In this document: positions 20,247-31,870 of the stretch, piece after piece
How positions within the stretch are numbered: the first letter of the stretch is position 1
Layout of the letters: each line of letters begins with the position of its first letter
DNA from: Cryptomeria japonica
Taxonomy: Eukaryota; Streptophyta; Pinopsida; Cupressales; Cupressaceae
Length of the DNA: 64,000 bases
Assembly: GCF_030272615.1 (NCBI RefSeq)
Contig: NC_081412.1
Coordinates: 343,163,870-343,227,869, forward strand
Reading direction: 5' to 3'
The notes under the pieces: generated by a model
Database searches by the model: none
Told to the model about the DNA's origin: nothing
The model's input: the letters and a program-made list of their open reading frames with translations, nothing else
Program-made: the position numbers and the translations under genes

Positions 20247-21991
20247 TACCCAACATATCATATCGTATCCAATCCACTTCACTTCCTTCCCTCCTTGGGA
20301 TCTTGATAAAAATAAAAGGCCACTCTGTATACATGTTTTAGACACCTCTTGGCTTCTGTTTCTCTATCACATTTTTCTTTCACAACCCTTATTTACCCAT
20401 CACCTATCTTCCATTCATTTTACTCAGCTTCCTATCCTCTTGTCAGTCATCTTATCATATCCATCCATTCCCCAATCCTTATCTCCCAGTTCCTCCATTC
20501 CTTCATCCATAATCGATTCCTCTCCCAATCATCATTTACCTCCATCCATCTATCCTTCATCCTTTTATCTCCAAGCCACATCCATATTGCTTCTATCTCC
20601 AAATCCTTTTCATCCTATCTATCATCCTTTCATTGCTCCCATCATATCATTCTATCACCTCTTTCATCCCTTGTCGTTGGTATCTATCTCTGGGCTACCC
20701 CAATGCAATCCAATGTCATTTTGACCAAATCAATCCATTTGATCCTTGCAATCCACCATCACATGCAAATATTATCCATCTTCCTTAGCTATCCAAGGTC
20801 AAACGATAATCAAATCATCCAATCGTATCCTTTGTCTCACTACCAGCCTTGCCACAAGACTTGATCCTATCAATCAATCAATCATAACCCTCTCATGGCT
20901 TTTCATCTTGACCAGGGAAACATCGTGCCTATCCTTGGGTCTTCTTCATCAGCCATATCTCTTGTACATCTTGTAAATATGTGTCATTGTACATAGTTTC
21001 CCATGTCTTGTCTTTCGAGATCATATCCTATCAGCTAGTTCTTCAACAATCATCTTTGAGCATCTCTGTTATCATAATTATATTAGGTACCTTTTGTCTT
21101 ATCCATTGAACTTTCATCTATCATTTATCTTATAGAGGATGTATCATTCCTGAAACTAGACATTTTGATCTATCTTAGTCTTATATAGGATTTTTTCCTT
21201 CCTAAAACCAGATGTCTTGATCATCTTTGTCTTATACAGGATGTATCCTTCTTGTTACCAGACATTATCAAATCCTTTTGACAAAAGATATTTGAGGCCC
21301 TCATGCTGGCTTTGATTCTTTTTTATCTTTTTTTATATTTTTAAGCTCCTTGGCTTTGTTTCCTCTTGGTCGCCATGATCCTTTATATCATGGTGTGCTG
21401 GGAATAACAAGACTCAGGACGTGATCTTGTTGCTTTTTATTTTTGTTTGGCGTGTCTTTTGGTTGTGTTCCTTGTTGTACTCTCATGAGGTCTCTATTAT
21501 CTCATGTTACATTGGGGCATATCTTTTGCTTGGGATTACTCTAGCACCATTGTCTGCAAGGTCTCTGTAACTCTGTGTGGTGCTAGATAAGCCTGTGTCT
21601 GTTTATTGTGTTAGTCCATGCATTAGCTATGAAATTTCAATTTCGTTCCTTATACCTTGGTGACTCACAGACACTGCTAAATCAAAATAAGTGCTACATT
21701 ATGTCCTATATTGCAGGTGCTCGTGCTCCATAATGTTTCCATATTCATATCCACTGCATTTGTATTGTCTCATATTCCTATGCTTCTTGATTTCCATCCT
21801 ATCCATTGGGGGAACGCTTCTTTTGATACTCCGCCCAAACCTTTCTCCCCATGCACCCTCTTGAGGGGGCATTTCTAACCATTCCTTTGTTTGCCTGGGG
21901 CATTTCCTCGCTCCCTTTTTTTCTTCCCTAGCAAGTATATTATTATCTTCACACCAACTCTATTCTAGCGCCATTGCGAAGAGGGGCAAAG
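20247..21991 (+). other. 3' internal region of element A
   Basis: Pro/Ser-rich open stretches (20230-20976) continue the low-complexity composition of the upstream frame; beyond 21000 I find no coding signal. It ends with the purine tract GAAGAGGGGCAAAG (about 21978-21991) immediately before the 3' LTR, a good polypurine tract for plus-strand priming. Confidence 0.6.
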
Positions 21992-22329
21992 TGTAGAGAC
22001 TTAAATTTAAGTAATCAATTTAGTCAAATTTATTTCCTTTAGCCATTTAATTAATTAAATATCTTAATTAATTAAGCCCATCCCTTGAATTAATTAATCT
22101 AATTAATTAAATCTCTCTTTCTAATCCCTTGAATTAATTAATTCTCCCCTTCCAATCCCTTGAATTAATTAATATAATTAATTAATTCTTTCTTTCTATT
22201 CCATGAATTAAATTAATTAATTCCCCTTTTCATCCCTTTTTATTTGAATTAATAAAATTCAAATATTCCCTTTTCATGACATTCTCCTAACTTTTAACCA
22301 CCTAACTAACCCCCTTCTAACCTAACCTC
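21992..22329 (+). repeat. 3' LTR of element A, piece 1
   Basis: Starts TGTAGAGACTTAAATTT and follows the 5' LTR (1922 onward) until element C interrupts it at 22330. The last 5 bp ACCTC are the target duplication of C. Confidence 0.9.
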
Positions 22330-23418
22330 TGTTGGTATTATGGATGTGTTGCATTGGTTTTTTCATTGATGTCAAAACTTATCAACACTTGTGAACACTT
22401 ATCAGCATTGGAGATCTTTGGTTATGTTCACCGGCATGTTCAGTGACTTATGCATAGTCACCGGTATCTGGTTCACCGACAAGTTATATTGTTCACTGGC
22501 ACTGAGGATGATCTGTTATCTTGGAGATTACTTGGTTATGTTGAAGACATTGTTTGGACACTTGATTTTGGTGATTTGGCTATTGGTCTAATCGAGTTTG
22601 CATATTTGTTGTTACCGGCAAATAGGTCTAGGTTATGGACTGACAAGCATTATCTACTCCAGATCAGCATGACACATTATGGAGATGTTTTATTGATTGG
22701 TTATTATTATAAATGCATTGAGCCAACATGATGCATCCCATATTGATTCATTTGTAATTGATTTAATTGTAATATTCTTAGTGAGCCGACCTACACATTT
22801 GGTCTTAGGTTCTGGTATATATGTAAGATCTCATTTGTGAGATCGATATAAAAAAGGTAATAAGGTATTGCAAGGTTGTAATAAGGTATATGCGAATATA
22901 AGAAGAGCTATACATGCAGACATCATTTGAAGATTCAAGAAAGGTATGAAGAAGACAATCAAAGCTTAACCGATAGTGAATCCAGCATATGAAGATGCTA
23001 TTTTGAAAAGTACATTATCATTGGATTTAACCATCCAATTGTAGTCAGTGTGACTACCATTTTGTGATTGAGCAGTGAGCTCTAGGCATTTGGCCTTTCT
23101 ACATGTGCAGACCCCATTTGTACACACATACTATCTGCAGTAGTATCAGCTGATTGTGGGTAAGGTTTCCCACCGTGGTTTTTCCCCTTACAGGGTTTCC
23201 ACATACAAATATTTGTGTTATATGTTGTGGATGTTATTTATCTTTCTATTTCATGCATTAAACTTACCGGTACTATTATTAACTGTTAAATTGTCAATTG
23301 GCATTAAGTTTGGTTTATCGATATTATGCATTAAGTTTGGTTAAGTTATATTTGGGTTGAAATTAATAGACAAATGATTCACCCCCTCCCCCCTCTCAAT
23401 TGCCTCTAGGTCCTAACA
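22330..23418 (+). repeat. 5' LTR of element C
   Basis: TGTTGGTATTATGG...GGTCCTAACA. A GATATAAAAAAG segment near 22851 is a plausible TATA box. The 3' module (GTTTTTCCCCTTACAGGG, then CACCCCCTCCCCCCTCTCAA) resembles the LTRs of element D and the solo LTR. Confidence 0.93.
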
Positions 23419-23420
23419 AT

Positions 23421-23432
23421 TGGTATCAGAGC
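23421..23432 (+). promoter_or_regulatory. Primer-binding site of element C
   Basis: TGGTATCAGAGC, complementary to the 3' end of initiator methionine tRNA, two bases after the LTR end. Confidence 0.93.
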
Positions 23433-23475
23433 TAAGTCCTCTTTTTGCAAAATTTTAACAGCTTGAGGAGATTCT

Positions 23476-24561
23476 ATGGCAACTAACTATTTCAGGAAGG
23501 ACAGTCTGAAACTTGATGGAACTAACTATGGTATATGGAAGATCAGAATGGAGACACATCTGAATTGCATTGGAAAAGACATATGGGATGTTACAAAGAA
23601 TGGCTATGTTGGTCCTACACAGAGTCGACCTAATCCACCTACCTTGGCTAAAGATCAAGAGAATGATTGCAAAGCAAGAGAAGCACTTTTGAGTGCATTG
23701 TCAGATCAGCAAATCATGGGATTATCAGACCGATCTACTGCTAAAGCTATTTGGGATAAATTGGAGACATTGAATGAAGGTGATACCACTATCAAAATTG
23801 CAAAAATGGAATGCTTCTGGGTCAGGTATGAAAATCTGAAAATGGAAGAAGATGAAAGGATTTCTGCTTTTATGGAAAGAGTTAATGAAATTGTTTTGGA
23901 TATACAATGTTGTGGAGGATCCTTAAGTGAAGATGACATTGTTTCTAAATTTTGAAGAGCATTTCCACCGGCATATAAAATGAAAGTAACTGCTATTAAT
24001 GAATTGAGAATAATGCCTAATACATCAGTATCTAGAGATACTTTGGTTGGAAAACTTTCAGCTTTTGAACTTGAGGAATTTCGTCTTGTTGCTACAATTA
24101 AGATAGATTTAGCTTTCAAAGCATCATCATCTGCATCGTCATCATCGTCATCTGAAAAATCTGATTGGAAAGCACTTTATGCAAGAGAACTTGAAGAAAT
24201 CAGAAGAGATAATGAAGAACTTGAAGAGCTTGAAGCACTATTTGCAAAAAAAATGCCTAAAGGTCTAGTTGGAAGTAAGTATGAAGGTAAAGCACCATTT
24301 AAATGTTTTAACTGCAATAAAATTGGTCATATGGCATCTAGGTGTCCTGATAGACATGCAAGATTGAAAGAAGCTAAAAGAGCATATAAGCCTAACCTTG
24401 AATATCAGAGATACAAATTTAAGAAGAATAGAGACAAATCATGTTACTATGCTGATGAAGTAGTTATTGATGATTCTGATGAGGAACCGATAGACAATGG
24501 ATGGGCTTTTGTTTCTATAATAAAATATCAACCGACACCTATTGTACAACCGATAGAGTAG
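23476..24561 (+). pseudogene. Ty1-copia gag (element C)
   Basis: Starts MATNYFRKDSLKLDGTNYG, the usual start of a copia gag with the LxGxNY/W segment. A UBN2-type gag domain follows (ARSTAKAIWDKLE-like segment; 23700-23950). A single CCHC zinc knuckle CFNCNKIGHMASRC is at about 24307-24348. Gag forms the virus-like particle that packages the element RNA. One in-frame TGA at 23953-23955 breaks it, and TAG at 24559-24561 separates it from pol in the same frame. In many copia elements gag and pol are one frame, so both stops are probably mutations. Confidence 0.92.
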
Positions 24562-27500
24562 GCCTTGGTAGCTAAAATTGAAGAAAATGATGAATGGATC
24601 ATTGATTCCGTATGTTCACATCATATGGCTGGTGATAAAAGTAAATTCTTAACTTTTTAGGAATACAATGGAGGTCTAGTAAGATTTGGGGATGATAAAG
24701 CTTGTTTGATCAGAGGAAAAGGTACTATATCTTTTGATGGTAAGCACAATACTGACAACGTTTATTATGTTGAAGGTTTAAAGAATAATCTTTTGAGTTT
24801 TGGTCAATTATTTTAAAAGGGATTTCAGTTACAATTCAAGAATAGTACATACAAAATCATGAATAGAACTGGTTTGGAAATTACAACTGGTAATCAGACT
24901 AGAGGTAATATCTTTCACTTGAATAACAATGAGAAAACATGCTTGATTGCACATATTGATGAAAGTTGGTTATGGTATAAGAGACTTTGTCATGTAAATT
25001 TTGATTGCATTGTGAAGATCAGTACAACTAAGGAAGTAAAGGATTTACCTAAGATTGTAAAACCTCACAATCTGGTATGTAAGGAATGTCAATTTGGAAA
25101 GCAAGTTAGAGAAACTTTTAAGAGTATTCCAGAGAAACCCAATAATGTTCTTGATTTAATTCATATTGATTTATGTGGTCCATCAAGAACTAGAAGTTTA
25201 CAAGGAGATAGATATTTTATGCTAACCATTGATGATTATTCTATAATGTGTTGGGTTACTTTTCTTAGGGAGAAATTAGAAGCTTTTGGAAAATTCAAAC
25301 TATTCAAGGTAATGGTAGAGAATGAAACTAGTAAGAAAATCAAATGTTTAAGATCAGATCAAGGAGGTGAATTCACATCTAATGAATTTAATACATTCTG
25401 TGAAGTGAATGGAATCGAAAGACAACTATCAGCACCTCAGACACCCCAACAAAATGGAGTTGTGGAAAGGAAGAACAAAACTATTTTGGATTCAGCTAGA
25501 AGCATGATATCAGAAGCAAACCTACCTCATGTGTATTGGAGAGAAGCAGTGAATACAATGGTTTACACATTCACCAAAGTTCACATCAAAGGTGAAACCG
25601 GTAAGACCCCTCACGAACTATGGTTTGGTAATACTCCTACTCTTAAATATTTCAGAATATTTGGAAGCAAATGTTGTATTAGGAGAGATGATTATATTGG
25701 TAAATTTGATCCTAGAAGTGATGAAGGAATATTTCTTGGTTATTCATCTAAGAGAAAGTCATATAGATGTTTCAATAAGAGATTGCAAAAAATCATTGAG
25801 AGTGAAAATGTGAAGATTGATGAACAATTTAGAGGTAATTCAAGGTCTACAAACTCTGAACCGACAGTTGAGATAATCACAAGTGAACCTACACCTAATA
25901 CACTAGTATAGAATGTTGATCCAGTCACACCGGCATCATCTAAGAATTCCACAATGACTGAAGAACAACAGCAAGTGAATACACCCACGTATGTAAGATT
26001 GAATCACTCTAAAAGTCAGATAATTGGGAATAAGTATCAAGGTGTTATGACTAGAGGAAGACTGGCAAATGAAGAGGTATGTTGAATTTCTCAAATTGAA
26101 CCAGTAACTATTAATGAGACATGTGAAGATAAACATTGGATTAAGGCTATGGAAGATTAATTGAAACAAATTAAAAAGAATAACACATGGACATTAGTTC
26201 TCTGACCTAAAAACAAAAAAGTAATTGGAACTAAATGGGTATTTAGAAATAAACTTAATGAAGATGGCAAGGTAATAAGAAACAAAGCAAGATTAGTGTG
26301 TAAATGATATTCACAGAAAGAGGGAATTGATTACAATGAAACCTTTGCACCGGTAGCTAGAATTGAGGCAGTCAGACTATTCTTAGCTTTTGCAGTACAC
26401 AAGAACTATAAAGTATATCAAATGAATGTTAAATGTGCATTTTTGAATGGTGATCTTGAAGAGGAAGTTTACATTGAACAACCTGATGGATTTTCTTTGA
26501 CAGATGACAAAGATATGGTTTGCAGGTTAAGGAAAGGTTTATATGGATTGAAGCAACCTCCTAGAGCTTGGTATGCTAGATTGGACAAATATCTTTTGAA
26601 GATTGGTTACACTAAAGGTAATGCTGACAACAACTTATATTACAAAGTAACTAATGATGGCATCTTGTTTATTGAAGTTTTTGTTGATGATATCATTTTT
26701 GGAGGAGAAGATGGATTGTGCCAAGACTTTTCTAATAATATGCAAGAAGAATTTGAAATGTATATGATTGGGGAGATAAAATTCTTTTTAGGATTGCAGA
26801 TTTCACAAACTAATAAAGGTATATTCATAAATCAATCAAAGTACTTAAAAGAACTACTAAAGAAATTTGGTATGGAAAACTCTAAACCGGTAAGTACTCC
26901 TATGACTACAATTGATAAACTATCATTGAAAGATGAATCAACACCTATTAATCCGACAAGATATAAATCTATGATTGGAGGTTTACTGTATTTGACACAA
27001 ACAAGACCTGATATTATGAATGTAGTATGTATTGTTTCAAGATTTGAGAGTAATCCTAAGCAAAATCATGAATCAACAGTGAAAAGGATTTTCCGATATC
27101 TACAAGGCACAACAAATCTTGGTTTATGGCATCCTAAAGATGAAAATTTTGATTTATGTGCATACACGGATGCGAATTGGGCAGGAGATGTAGATGACAG
27201 AAAGAGAACCACCGGTGGAGCATTCTTTCTTGGTAGCAGATTGATCTCATGGTTGAGCAAGAAACAAAGTTGTACACCATTATCAACAGCAGAATCGGAA
27301 TATGTTGCAGCAGCAACTAATTGTACAAAGGTATTATGGATTAAGAAAATGTTGAAGGACATAAAGGTAAAATGCAAAGAACCTATAATCATTTACTGTG
27401 ATAATATGGCAGCAATTGATATATCTAAGAACCCGATATTTCACTCTAAAACTAAACATGTTCCTATCAAATTCAATTTTTTGAAAGAGAATGTTGAAGC

Positions 27501-27633
27501 AAAAGAAGTGAAATTGGTTTATGTGAATACTAAAGAACAGATTGCAAATATCTTTACTAAACCTTTGCCTAATGAAAATTTTGAATATCTCAGAGAGCAT
27601 CTTGGAGTTATACCCTCACCGGTAGAGACTTAG
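24562..27633 (+). pseudogene. Ty1-copia pol: protease, integrase, reverse transcriptase, RNase H (element C)
   Basis: The protease remnant is near 24600, where the usual DSG reads DSV (active-site Gly lost), followed by SHHMAG. The integrase zinc region is at 24970-25110 (CHVNF...CKECQFGK). The catalytic core has HIDLCGPS, LRSDQGGEF and QNGVVERKN, so D, D and E are all present (25160-25480). Reverse transcriptase runs from about 26215 to 27000, with [20 protein letters not shown] and FVDDIIFG. RNase H at about 27150-27420 has [18 protein letters not shown] and YCDN. The order integrase before reverse transcriptase is diagnostic of Ty1-copia. Stops at 24658, 24814, 25909, 26083, 26158, 26203 and 26305 inactivate it; the frame is otherwise kept. 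It ends at TAG 27631. Confidence 0.93.
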
Positions 27634-28011
27634 ATAGTTGGAGCATGGCATCAGACTGACATAAATTAACAGAGAAATATTTTTTCAGCTTTGATGGAGG
27701 AGAGCTACTTCTCAGGGGGAGTAGATTGGATAAATTTGGTTATAACAATTGTTATTTGTAATAAGTTCTATGAACTGGTTGTATTTGGTTTTGTATTGCT
27801 TTGACATTTGATGTCAAAGAGGGAGAGATATCTATGGAAAAACACATTATCTTTTGGGAGAGATTATTCCTAGGGGGAGAAATATTATGTATTTTGATTT
27901 CTAGTAATTGATCTCTTTGGGAGATTGTTGGTTTTTGGTTTTTGGCATTTCTACTTTGGCACTTAGATGGTTTTTCTATCTTGTGTTGCCATCAATGACA
28001 AAGGGGGAAAT
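27634..28011 (+). other. 3' untranslated region and polypurine tract of element C
   Basis: Non-coding, with G-rich runs (CTCAGGGGGAGTAG, CTAGGGGGAG) typical of copia 3' regions. It ends in CAAAGGGGGAAAT directly before the LTR. Confidence 0.8.
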
Positions 28012-29101
28012 TGTTGGTATTATGGATGTGTTGCATTGGTTTTGTCATTGATGTCAACACTTATCAACACTTGTGAACACTTATCAACATTGGAGATCTT
28101 TGGTTATGTTCACCGGCATGTTCAGTGACTTATGCACACTCACCGGTATCTGGTTCACTGACATGTTATATTATTCACTGACACTAAGGATGATCTATTA
28201 TCATCTGGAGATTACTTGTTTATGTCAAAGACATTGTTTGGACACTTGGTTTTGGTGATTTGGCTATTGGTCTAATCGAGTTTTCATATTTTCCAGTTAC
28301 CGACAAATAGGTATAGGTTATGGACCGGCAAGCGTTATCTATTTCAGATCAGCACGACACATTATAGAGATGTTTTATTGATTGGTTATTATTGTAAATG
28401 CATTGAGCCGACATGATGCATTGCATATTGATTCATTTGTAATTGATTTAATTGCAATATTCTTAGTGAGCCGACCTACACATTTGGTCTTAGGTTTTGG
28501 TATATATGTAAGATCTCATTTGTGAGATCGATATAAAAAAGTTAATAAGGTATTACAAGGTTGTAATAAGGTATATGCGAATATAAGTAGAGCTATACAT
28601 GCAGACATCATTTGAAGATTCAAGGAAGGTATGAAGAAGATAATTAGAGCTTAATCGGTATTGAATCTATCATATGAAGATGCTATTTTGAAAAGTACAT
28701 TATCATTGGATTTAACCATCCAATTGTAGTCAGTGTGACTCCCATTTTGTGATTGAGCAGTGAGCTCTAGGAAGTTGGCCTTTCTGCATGTGTAGACCTC
28801 ATTTGTACACACATACTATCTGTAGTAGTATCATCTGATTGTGAGTAATGTTTCCCATCATGGTTTTTCCCCTTGTAGGGTTTCCACCTACAAATATCTA
28901 TGTTATGTGTCATGGATGTTATTTGTCTTTCTATTTTATGCATTAAACTTTACCGGTACTATTATTAATTGTTAAATTGTCAACTGACATTAAGTTTGGT
29001 TTACCGGTATTATGCATTAAGTTTGGTTAAGTTATATTTGGGTTGAAAATGATAGAAAACTGATTCACCCCCCCTCTCTCAGTTGCCTCCGGGTCCTAAC
29101 A
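28012..29101 (+). repeat. 3' LTR of element C
   Basis: Same boundaries and content as 22330-23418 with scattered substitutions. ACCTC (29102-29106) follows as target duplication. Confidence 0.93.
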
Positions 29102-29106
29102 ACCTC

Positions 29107-29399
29107 CAATCTAACCCATGGGTTCTAACCAATCCTATCATCCCAAATCAGCCCTATCTTCCCAAACTAACCTTATCTTAACCTCCCCTCACATGTGTGT
29201 GCACACACATAGTTCCCTATTTTTCTTAATATTATGAAATTGTATCTTATTTTGAGTGGCTTTCTCCTAAAATGGACGTGTGTCCTTGAGGACACATGTC
29301 AAGACCCTTTTTGACACTTGGCCCTCTAAGGGACACTTGTCCTACCTTGTTGAGCCACCTTTCATCTTTGAGGACAAGTGTTGCATTTTCCCAATCCCC
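29107..29399 (+). repeat. 3' LTR of element A, piece 2
   Basis: Continues the A LTR from the C insertion point (CAATCTAACCCATGGGTTC, GTGTGTGCACACACATA, GGACACTTGTCC) to the insertion point of element D. It is alignable with about 2226-2565 of the 5' LTR and ends with TCCCC, the D target duplication. Confidence 0.9.
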
Positions 29400-30309
29400 T
29401 GTTGGAAATTGACACTCATCCGGTGAACTCTAATGCATGGATAATGGATTAAGGTTGTCATTGATGGAAACTCTCCATGGAAGTCCTATGTGGAAGAAGA
29501 AGTGATCTGGTAATCTATCTCCAATATTTCAAGATAAGCAAAGAACTTTTAGTCCAGAATCGTTGTGGTGATTGCAGTGGTTAGATTCGTCCATGGGATG
29601 ATAGGGTCGACATATAGAAATCATTTGGACGCTATTTGGTTGATCTGTATATGTTTTGGTGATCTGGTCTGAGCTGACATCCGATTACACATTATATTGC
29701 ATATTGTGCTTGGCCAACTTAATGAATGTTTATTTTGTGGTTGCGGATATATATAACCAATGTAGAAGATCTTTTTGTGTGATTATATGAGTGAGTTGTG
29801 ATCAAGAAACCTTTTTGGCGTAGTATCACATGTGCATTTTTTATTCGGTAGCTAAGTGAGAAGCAGAACAGAGTAGAGTTGTAGAGGTATTACAGTCAGA
29901 CTTCTTGCACTTAATCGGAACTCATCTAGGAATTATTTTATGCTATTTTGGAGTTCAACAATTATAATTATCATTGTAATTGATCTCTAAGTCGGTGAGA
30001 CTTCTATATTATAATTGAACCTTTAGTTTTAGGTAGTATGTCTAAATGCAAGTGCATTCCCCTTATGTAATATTTATGTACTCCTGATCACAATAAATGA
30101 ATATTGTGGGTTCCAATCCCACTGTGTTTTTTCCCTTTCCAGGTTTCCACATAAAAATTCTGGTGTTATGGTTTTGTGGTTGATTATCTTGTGTTTCTGC
30201 ATTTTACTTTCCTGCATTTTCTTATGGTGGTTTGAGAATAAGTTTAAAAGTTTATTTACTAGTAGAACATTGATTCACCCCCCGCTCTTAGTGCTCCTTG
30301 AATTCAAGA
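29400..30309 (+). repeat. 5' LTR of element D
   Basis: TGTTGGAAATTGACACTC...; the terminal bases have drifted to AATTCAAGA where the 3' copy has ATTCCAACA. A GATATATATAACC segment near 29745 is a likely TATA box. Confidence 0.88.
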
Positions 30310-30311
30310 AT

Positions 30312-30323
30312 TGGTATCAGAGC
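30312..30323 (+). promoter_or_regulatory. Primer-binding site of element D
   Basis: TGGTATCAGAGC, complementary to initiator Met tRNA, at the same offset after the LTR as in element C. Confidence 0.9.
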
Positions 30324-30377
30324 TTAGTTCCTCTGAGGAATCATAACCGCTTGAGGAAGGTCCAAGAGATTCTATCA

Positions 30378-31541
30378 ATGGATTATAGTTTGTAAAGACA
30401 ACTTTGTGTAATACTTGAGGATCTTGATGCAGTAAGAAATGAAATTAGTTCCTTAAAGAGAAACCTGAATGCAGTTGAAGACTTCATTAATGATTTGAAA
30501 GATTAAGTGAACACTTCAAGAGATAAGATGAAAGAACTGATGGACAAACTGAAGGAAAAAGAAGAACAAAGCATGGAAAACCAGGATAAAGTTGATGAAT
30601 GTGATAAAATTGCTAGAGATAATGTTGTATTGAAGAATGAGATGCAATCCATTATGATGAAGCTGACTAAGGAGATTGAAGACCGAAAGAAAAATGAAGA
30701 AATCTTGACTCAATCATTGAAGGATAGAGTAGATGAATGCTTCAGGCTTACTTATGAAAATGATTAGTTGAATCTTGAGTTGACACAATCAAGGAATAAT
30801 GGTCAAGAACTTGAAAGATAGATTGTTGCAATAAAAGATGAACTTGCTACTGCAAATGAATACAAAGACAAATTCAATGCCATCTCAACAAGGCTTGATG
30901 AGATACTAGAAATTCAAAGACATGAAAAAGACATAAGAGGACTTGGATATAAGAAAGGTGAATCCTTTGGATTTGGACAAAGGCATGCAAAGCCTAATCA
31001 TAAGAAGAGAAAGAATCATCTGGTAAGACAACCTAATGCCCACAAATTCAATGGTAGATGTTTTAATTGCAATAAATCTGGTCATATGGCAAATTAATGT
31101 AGAAGTAGGATGAATAATAGAATAAACAATATGAACAATGGTCCTACCTTTACCGGTCAATGTTTCATATGCAATAACTTTGGTCACAAGTCAAACGTGT
31201 GTAGAGCAATAATGAACAATTTTTAGAACAAGAGATGTCATGCTTGTGGGATGTTTTGACATATCTCTAACCAATGTAGGATGAGACCAAATCACATGAA
31301 TTTCAGACCTATAAAGAAAAATATTATTTGCCATGCATGCAACAAAACCAGTCACATTGCAAAGTATTGCATAAGAAAGAATAATTCTTTGGTAAACAAA
31401 CACAAATCAGAGGAGAAAGGCAAAGCAAAGGTAAAAGAGATCAAGAACAAGCATGCAAAGATTTTGGTTTAACAAGATGAATCCAAGGTAGATAGTGGAT
31501 CTGCAACTAAATCTGATGCAGGATCTTCATCTGGTAACTAA
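30378..31541 (+). pseudogene. Gag-like protein: coiled coil plus four zinc knuckles (element D)
   Basis: One frame from MDYSL at 30378 to about 31541. Residues about 20-190 are Glu/Lys-rich with heptad-like spacing (coiled coil; LKRNLNAVEDFINDLK, KDRVDECFRL). A GLGYKKGES motif at about 30940-30970 is like the segment before the knuckles in Sirevirus-type copia gag. Four CCHC-type knuckles are at 31059-31100, 31161-31202, 31236-31277 and 31329-31370 (CFNCNKSGHMANxC, CFICNNFGHKSNVC, CHACGMFxHISNQC, CHACNKTSHIAKYC). The N-terminal capsid domain is missing. Stops include 30765, 31095 and 31257. It probably binds the element RNA; packaging would need another gag. Confidence 0.75.
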
Positions 31542-31870
31542 GGCATTCGACCTTAGGGGATGGCATCTTCATGCACAATCTTGCAGAACCCCCTAGAGAG
31601 ATCTGTGATCAATCAAGGTTGATTGCAGACATCTGGAGATGATTATCAAGAATTCTTCATGTCGATCTTGTAATTTGGTGGAATAGATTATTTTGAAAAG
31701 GACATCCATTTGAAATTTACAATTGCATTTATTTAGACTTAAAGTTAGGGGTTGCAAAGTTAAAATGGGCAAAATGTGAATCATTTCTCACATTGCGAAC
31801 AAAGACTTAAGACTGTAGAGCGAGGCAAACCAATTTCCAAGGCAATCAGAAATCTTAAATTCATCCAACA

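Larger units (their letters stand above)
22330..29101 (+). mobile_element. Element C: complete Ty1-copia retrotransposon, inactivated by point mutations
   Basis: LTRs at 22330-23418 and 28012-29101 (1.09 kb, near 95% alike by eye), both TGTTGG...TAACA. The exact 5-bp target duplication ACCTC is at 22325-22329 and 29102-29106. An initiator-Met primer site (TGGTATCAGAGC) follows the 5' LTR and a polypurine tract (AAAGGGGGAAA) precedes the 3' LTR. One gag-pol frame runs 23476-27633 with nine premature stops and no net frameshift. It sits inside the 3' LTR of element A. Confidence 0.95.
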